Shown piece after piece: positions 41,587-46,550 of a stretch of 46,550 nt of DNA. A model generated the notes under the pieces. The model saw nothing but the letters and a program-made list of their open reading frames with translations. It was not told where the DNA came from and searched no databases. The translations under genes were made by a program, and so were the position numbers. The DNA lies in assembly GCA_023387815.1 (NCBI GenBank), contig JAEWHK010000040.1, forward strand, positions 1 through 46,550, written 5' to 3'. Source of the stretch: Pseudomonadota bacterium. Lineage in GTDB: Bacteria > Pseudomonadota > Gammaproteobacteria > Burkholderiales > Burkholderiaceae_B. Position 1 is the stretch's first letter. The number at the start of each line of letters is the position of its first letter.

Positions 41587-44325
41587 ATGCCTACACAAAT
41601 CAATGAAGAAAACAGCCGTACCGTGTACCGGAAAGACTACCTACCCTATCCATTTACCCTGGATTCGGTTGCGCTGAACTTTGCGCTGCAAGCGTCGCAA
41701 ACCATTGTCAATTCAATCCTGACATTTACGGCAAAGGGCGGCGAACCGGCAGATCTAGTGCTGGATGCGGAAGATATCGAACTGGACAGCCTGCTGCTGG
41801 ACGGCAAGGAACTGACCTCTGACGCTTATCGTCTTGACGAGGAAAAGCTGGTCATTCCCCGGCTTTCCGGAACGTTTGAAGTGCGTGTCCGCACGATTCT
41901 GGATCCGTCTGACAACTCCACGTTCATGGGGCTGTACAAATCCGGAACGGGTTACTTTACCCAGTGCGAGGCTCAGGGATTCAGGCGGATAACCTATTTC
42001 CCCGACCGGCCCGATGTCATGAGCATTTTTACCGTGACGATCTCCGCCGACAAAATGGAATTTCCCTATTTGCTGTCAAACGGCAACCTGGTGTCTTCCA
42101 AAGACCTGCCCGATGGCCGCCATGAGGCAGTGTGGCATGACCCTTTTCATAAACCCAGTTACCTGTTCGCACTCGTTGCGGGCGACTTCGACATTCGCGA
42201 GAAAACGGTAAAAACGCATAATGGTCGTGATGTCCTTTTGCAGATCTATAGTGATAAAGGCAGCCGCGACAGAACCGAGTGGGCGCTCGCGTCGCTGGAA
42301 CGCTCGCTGGTCTGGGATGAAAATCGCTTCGGGCTGGAACTGGACCTGGATCGGTTCATGATCGTTGCCGTTCGCGATTTCAATATGGGTGCCATGGAAA
42401 ACAAGGGGTTGAACATTTTCAATTCCGGTTATGTTCTGGCCGATCCCGATACAGCAACCGATGCCAACTTTTCTGCCGTAGAGGCGGTGATTGGTCATGA
42501 GTACTTTCATAACTGGACCGGCAACCGCGTCACCTGCCGCGACTGGTTTCAGCTGAGTCTCAAGGAAGGGCTGACGGTTTTCCGTGATCAGGAATTTACA
42601 GCCGACATGATGGCTGCCGGCCTGGACGATCAGGCCGCTGCAAGCGCGCGCGCTGTCAAACGCATTGATGATGTCAGCGTCCTGCGCGCCGCCCAGTTCT
42701 CGGAAGACGCCGGTCCCATGGCGCATCCGATACGACCTGACAGTTATGAATCCATCGGCAATTTTTACACTGCCACGGTTTATGAAAAAGGCGCGGAAGT
42801 CATCCGCATGCAGCATACCCTGCTGGGTGAGGCAGAATTCCGTGACGGCATGGATGAATATTTCAGACGTCATGACGGCCAGGCAGTCACCTGCGACGAC
42901 TTTGTCAACGCCATGGAATATGTGTATACCAAATCGCATCCCCAGAGCGATCTGTCGGTCTTTCGCCGATGGTACTCACAGGCGGGAACGCCTCGCGTTA
43001 AGGTGACGATGCAGTACGATGCTCACAAGCAGACAGCCACACTGACGCTGTCGCAGCAAACGCCGTTGGTGGGCGTGGAAAAGATCCGCAAGGATTTTGT
43101 GAAGAAACCATTTCACATTCCTTTTGCCGTGGGCCTTCTCTCGGAAAATGGCGATCCATTGCCTCTGACACTTTCTGATGCGCATGCCCAAGAGCAACGC
43201 AAACCGGATCAATCCGGCCAGCACACTGCTCTGCTTGAACTGACAACCGACAGCCAGTCCTGGACTTTCACGGACGTTGCTTCGCGACCTGTTCCCTCTT
43301 TGCTGCGCAATTTCTCTGCGCCGGTCATCGTACAGTATGACTGGACAGACAAGGAACTGGCAGTACTGGCCAAGTCTGATCCCAATCCGTTCGCGCGCTG
43401 GGAAGCCGTGCAGGCCCTGGCGACGCGGGAAATTCTTGGGCTGGTGAATGTTCTCAAGCAAGGTACGCAGGCCTCATTGTCTGACGTCATCGTGTCTGTA
43501 TGGAAAAACAATCTGCAGGACGCAAATCTGGACGCCGGTTACCGGGCACGCCTGCTCACGCTGCCTTCGGAAAGATTCCTGGCCGAGCAGATGGATTCCA
43601 TTGAACCCGTATGGCTCGCCCGCGCCCGCCATTTCGTTCGCGAGCAGCTGGGCAAGGCTGCTCATGATGACTGGCGCAAAACGCTGCAGAGCAATGACAC
43701 GCCCGGTGACTACAAACCGGACCCCATCAGTGCCGGCCGTCGCAGTCTGAAGAATCTTGCACTGAGCTACCTGATGGCCAGCGGCGACACGCAAGCGTGT
43801 CAGCAGGCGCTGCGTCAGTATGAGGCAGCAGAAAACATGACCGATTGCATGGGCGCTCTGGGTGCCATCGTCAATTATCATCATGGTGAAAAACGGCAGG
43901 AAGCCATCGCCAGCTTCTATGAAAAATGGCAGCACAATCCTCTGGTGATCGACAAATGGTTCACACTGCAGGCGACGGCTCAAGATACCAGTACCGAAAC
44001 GATACGCGGCCTGATGGCCCATCCGGCTTTTTCGCTGCGAAACCCCAATCGCGCCCGCTCTCTCGTCTTCCAGTTCTGCATGAATAATGCAGAAGGCTTT
44101 CATCACGAAGATGGATCCGGTTACGCACTGTGGCGCGAAATCGTACTGGCGCTGGATGATATCAATCCCGAGATGGCTTCACGTCTGGCTCGCGTCATGG
44201 ATAACTGGGCCAGGTATACACCGGCGCTTGCCGCCCAGATGAAGTCTGCACTTGAACAGGTGCGCGATCATCCTGGTCTGTCAACCAACACCAGCGAAAT
44301 CGTATCCAAAGCATTACGTATTTAA
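41587..44325 (+). CDS. pepN: Aminopeptidase N (M1 zinc metallopeptidase)
   Basis: PepN removes N-terminal residues from cytosolic peptides. From ATG 41587 (MPTQINEENSRTVYRKDY) it has 912 residues, like the bacterial enzyme. The exopeptidase motif GAMEN is at residues 268-272. The zinc ligands are His304 and His308 in HEYFH, with the third ligand Glu327 in LKEGLTVFRD and the catalytic Glu305. The long C-terminal helical domain (from about residue 540) is present. fbp follows 21 bases later, so the pair forms an operon. Confidence 0.95.
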   Translation: MPTQINEENSRTVYRKDYLPYPFTLDSVALNFALQASQTIVNSILTFTAKGGEPADLVLDAEDIELDSLLLDGKELTSDAYRLDEEKLVIPRLSGTFEVRVRTILDPSDNSTFMGLYKSGTGYFTQCEAQGFRRITYFPDRPDVMSIFTVTISADKMEFPYLLSNGNLVSSKDLPDGRHEAVWHDPFHKPSYLFALVAGDFDIREKTVKTHNGRDVLLQIYSDKGSRDRTEWALASLERSLVWDENRFGLELDLDRFMIVAVRDFNMGAMENKGLNIFNSGYVLADPDTATDANFSAVEAVIGHEYFHNWTGNRVTCRDWFQLSLKEGLTVFRDQEFTADMMAAGLDDQAAASARAVKRIDDVSVLRAAQFSEDAGPMAHPIRPDSYESIGNFYTATVYEKGAEVIRMQHTLLGEAEFRDGMDEYFRRHDGQAVTCDDFVNAMEYVYTKSHPQSDLSVFRRWYSQAGTPRVKVTMQYDAHKQTATLTLSQQTPLVGVEKIRKDFVKKPFHIPFAVGLLSENGDPLPLTLSDAHAQEQRKPDQSGQHTALLELTTDSQSWTFTDVASRPVPSLLRNFSAPVIVQYDWTDKELAVLAKSDPNPFARWEAVQALATREILGLVNVLKQGTQASLSDVIVSVWKNNLQDANLDAGYRARLLTLPSERFLAEQMDSIEPVWLARARHFVREQLGKAAHDDWRKTLQSNDTPGDYKPDPISAGRRSLKNLALSYLMASGDTQACQQALRQYEAAENMTDCMGALGAIVNYHHGEKRQEAIASFYEKWQHNPLVIDKWFTLQATAQDTSTETIRGLMAHPAFSLRNPNRARSLVFQFCMNNAEGFHHEDGSGYALWREIVLALDDINPEMASRLARVMDNWARYTPALAAQMKSALEQVRDHPGLSTNTSEIVSKALRI

Positions 44326-44345
44326 TATTATTTTCCGGAGACCGT

Positions 44346-45359
44346 ATGTCACGAAAAACCCTCACCCAGTATCTGGTCGAACAGCAGCGCAACAATAAAG
44401 CCATTGAGGCTGAGGTTCGACTGCTCGTGGAAGTCGTTTCGCGTGCCTGCAAGGCGATCAGTCATGCTGTCAGCAAAGGCGCGCTTGGCGGCGTGCTGGG
44501 CAGTCTGGAAAGCGAAAACGTTCAGGGCGAAGTACAGAAGAAGCTGGACGTCATGTCAAATGAAATTCTTCTGGAAGCCAATGAATGGGGCGGTCATCTG
44601 GCCGGCATGGCCTCGGAAGAGATGGAAACCATCCATCACATTCCCAACCGCTATCCCAAAGGCGAATATCTGTTGCTGTTTGATCCTCTGGATGGCTCTT
44701 CCAATATTGATGTCAATGTGTCTATCGGGACGATCTTTTCGGTATTGAAAGCGCCCTCGGATATTTCCGGCCGGGAAGTGACCGAGAAAGATTTTCTTCA
44801 GCCCGGCAGTCAGCAGGTAGTGGCAGGCTACGCTGTGTACGGCCCGCAGACCATGCTGGTTCTGACTATCGGCAAAGGTGTCATGGGCTTTACGCTGGAT
44901 CGCGAACTCGGCAGCTGGGTACTGACGCACGAAGACATGAAAGTGCCGGAAGACACTAAGGAATTTTCAATCAATATGTCCAACATGCGTCACTGGGCAC
45001 CCGAGATGCGTCAGTACATTGAAGACTGCCTGGCCGGCACTACCGGTCCGCTGGGTAAAGACTACAACATGCGCTGGATTGCATCCATGGTCGCAGACGT
45101 GCATCGCATCATGACGCGTGGCGGCATTTTCATGTACCCGTGGGACGCTCGCGATCCGAAGAAACCCGGAAAGCTGCGCCTGATGTATGAAGCCAATCCC
45201 ATGAGTTTCATTATCGAACAGGCCGGCGGCATGGCAACCGACTCGGTCAACCGAATCATGGATATTCAGCCAACCGAATTGCACCAGCGCGTTGGCGTGG
45301 TGCTTGGTTCGAAAAATGAAGTGGCTCGTGTGAAGGATTACTGCGCCGGATCAAAATGA
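44346..45359 (+). CDS. fbp: Fructose-1,6-bisphosphatase class I
   Basis: This enzyme hydrolyses fructose 1,6-bisphosphate to fructose 6-phosphate in gluconeogenesis. The 337-residue protein begins MSRKTLTQYLVEQQ and has the metal-binding and substrate motif LLLFDPLDGSSNIDVNVSIG. AGYAVYGPQTMLVLTIG, RWIASMVADVHRIMTRGGIF and GKLRLMYEANPMSFIIEQAGG follow, all typical of class I. Its start lies 21 bases after pepN. The last 22 bases overlap the convergent aldo/keto reductase gene, whose stop is at 45338. Confidence 0.95.
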   Translation: MSRKTLTQYLVEQQRNNKAIEAEVRLLVEVVSRACKAISHAVSKGALGGVLGSLESENVQGEVQKKLDVMSNEILLEANEWGGHLAGMASEEMETIHHIPNRYPKGEYLLLFDPLDGSSNIDVNVSIGTIFSVLKAPSDISGREVTEKDFLQPGSQQVVAGYAVYGPQTMLVLTIGKGVMGFTLDRELGSWVLTHEDMKVPEDTKEFSINMSNMRHWAPEMRQYIEDCLAGTTGPLGKDYNMRWIASMVADVHRIMTRGGIFMYPWDARDPKKPGKLRLMYEANPMSFIIEQAGGMATDSVNRIMDIQPTELHQRVGVVLGSKNEVARVKDYCAGSK

Positions 45360-46402
45360 GCTAAACGGATCGCATCAATTTCTTCCAGAATCTGGCTGTC
45401 CAGCGTGAAACCGCTGACAGCCAGATTTTCTTTAAGCTGCTCCGGCGTGCGAACACCAATGATAGTGCTGGCAACCTGCCACTTCGAATTGCAGAATCCA
45501 AGTGCCAGTTGCACAGGTGTCAGACCATGCTTGCGTGCAAGCGCGTTGTAGACACGCGCCGCTTCCAGCGAGGTCTGTCTTCCCCAGCGCTGTTTCCTGA
45601 CCGATTCGTAAATTGTGATACGCGCATCCTGTGGCGCATCCGGTCCGGTCGTACCTGACTCGTCATATTTTCCGGTCAGAAGACCGTAACCCAGCGGGGA
45701 GTAAGCAAGCAGCGAAACCTGCAAGTGATGGCAGGTTTCATCCAGCGCGTTCTCATACGAACGGTTCAGCAGGCAATACGGATTCTGAATACTGGCCACG
45801 CGAGGCAGGTTTTCCGCCTCGGCCAGCCGAACGAACTCGCTGACCCCATAAGGCGTTTCATTGGACAGACCCACGTATCGGATCTTGCCGTCACGTACCA
45901 GTTTGTCCATGGCCCGCAATTGTTCTTCGATGGTGCTCTGATCAGGATTGCTTTTTTCGGGATCAAAATAACGATTGCCAAATGCGGGGACCGGGCGCGC
46001 GGGCCAGTGAATCTGATACAGATCGATATAATCTGTCTGCAGTCTTTTCAGACTGCCGTCGCATGAGCGGATAATATCTTCCGCCGTCAGGCCTTTGCCT
46101 TCCCGCACCCAGGGCATCCCTCTTGAAGGCCCCGCAACCTTGCTTGCCAGTACCAGCGATTCGCGCGTACCGCGACGACGGGAAAACCAGTTACCCAGAA
46201 TGGTTTCTGTTGCGCCATAGGTCTCTTCTCTTGTTGGGACGGCATACATCTCTGCCGTATCCAGAAAATTGACACCTTCGCCAACTGCCAGATCCAGTAT
46301 TTCAAATGCAATTGCTTCTGAGACCTGCTCGCCGAAAGTCATTGTACCCAGACAGATGTCTGTCACTTCCAGACCGCTTTTTCCCAGCTTGACTTTGTTC
46401 AT
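45338..46402 (-). CDS. Aldo/keto reductase
   Basis: The 354-residue NADPH-dependent oxidoreductase fits the AKR fold, closest to Tas-like members. It begins VKLGKSGLEVTDICLGTMTFG, has the catalytic Asp/Tyr in NFLDTAEMYAVPTREETYG, the DYIDLYQIHWP strand with the active-site His and the IRYVGLSNET strand. I chose ATG 46402 (MNKVKLG), with GAAGGG upstream, over a long N-terminal extension. The native substrate is unknown. Confidence 0.92.
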   Translation of the reverse strand: MNKVKLGKSGLEVTDICLGTMTFGEQVSEAIAFEILDLAVGEGVNFLDTAEMYAVPTREETYGATETILGNWFSRRRGTRESLVLASKVAGPSRGMPWVREGKGLTAEDIIRSCDGSLKRLQTDYIDLYQIHWPARPVPAFGNRYFDPEKSNPDQSTIEEQLRAMDKLVRDGKIRYVGLSNETPYGVSEFVRLAEAENLPRVASIQNPYCLLNRSYENALDETCHHLQVSLLAYSPLGYGLLTGKYDESGTTGPDAPQDARITIYESVRKQRWGRQTSLEAARVYNALARKHGLTPVQLALGFCNSKWQVASTIIGVRTPEQLKENLAVSGFTLDSQILEEIDAIRLAHFDPAQ

Positions 46403-46450
46403 TGGTAACCCTTCGCGTATTGACTGAAACTTTTCAATTGTAATGCCACT

Positions 46451-46480
46451 TTGCTGTATCAAAAATTTTGAACTTATAAT
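46451..46480 (+). promoter_or_regulatory. Candidate promoter of the right-edge gene
   Basis: TTGCTG (46451-46456) and TATAAT (46475-46480) are 18 bases apart and point to the plus-strand start at 46510. Confidence 0.5.
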
Positions 46481-46509
46481 CGGCAGTACTATATCTTGCC
46501 CATTGCACC

Positions 46510-46550
46510 ATGAATCCCCCTCCCTCACGAGAAATCCATCAGGTTCTTAC
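46510..46550 (+). CDS. Start of a gene cut off at the right edge
   Basis: ATG 46510 opens a plus-strand frame, MNPPPSREIHQVL, that runs off the window. It has a candidate promoter about 30 bases upstream and is divergent from the aldo/keto reductase. Too little is visible to name it. Confidence 0.4.
   Translation, partial: MNPPPSREIHQVL

Overview
The window looks like chromosomal DNA of a betaproteobacterium of the order Burkholderiales, most likely family Alcaligenaceae (a Bordetella/Advenella/Alcaligenes-type organism). This rests on the gene order ompA-ubiG-gph, the mnmA-purB, tldD and pepN-fbp neighbourhoods, a TctBA-type tricarboxylate transporter and the permuted tmRNA gene. No organism name can be proved from the sequence alone. 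Most of the window is core metabolism and envelope biology. I see no insertion sequence, CRISPR array or intact prophage.

Layout. 1-2784: end of an OmpA gene, its terminator, then a tightly overlapping ubiG-gph-OmpA-like lipoprotein operon. 2790-3205: a circularly permuted, two-piece tmRNA gene (ssrA) on the minus strand. 3248-5664: a DUF1415 gene, an unrecognised 275-residue protein and an orphan dTDP-4-dehydrorhamnose reductase. 5715-10027: an RND efflux pair (adaptor then pump). 10049-13745: tail-specific protease Prc and a divergent MltB-type lytic transglycosylase. 13864-13940: a tRNA with anticodon CAT, followed by a small accessory patch (14188-15385) holding a DUF1828/DUF1829 protein and an unknown partner. 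15660-17304: a NAD(P)-binding oxidoreductase and a 2-hydroxyacid dehydrogenase. 17524-21938: a TctD/TctE-like two-component pair divergent from tctBA. 22154-23506: a structured leader and the Ser/Thr transporter sstT. 23639-24462: a secreted barnase-type ribonuclease with its barstar inhibitor. 24652-28561: an LplT-like MFS carrier, a small membrane-anchored protein and a large FMN/Fe-S glutamate-synthase-like protein. 28769-30763: three small lipoproteins. 31078-33643: purB and mnmA. 33726-37564: glycolate oxidase glcDEF. 37770-39073: a DAHP synthase preceded by a Phe-rich leader peptide and terminator. 39199-41362: tldD and a DUF4136 lipoprotein. 41587-45359: pepN-fbp. 45338-46402: an aldo/keto reductase. 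A divergent gene starts at the right edge (46510).

How the parts fit. Gph makes glycolate from 2-phosphoglycolate, and GlcDEF oxidises glycolate to glyoxylate, so both halves of that salvage route lie in the window. The two-component pair next to tctBA probably senses a carboxylate and switches the transporter on, although no substrate-binding TctC is present here.

The most notable observations are not ordinary genes. They are (i) an 18-codon leader peptide with six Phe and one Tyr codons, plus an intrinsic terminator, ahead of aroG, which is a complete-looking Phe/Tyr attenuator; (ii) the two-piece tmRNA with tag ANDESYALAA; (iii) a multi-helix leader ahead of sstT; (iv) the tRNA-adjacent DUF1828 two-gene cassette; and (v) the secreted barnase/barstar pair.
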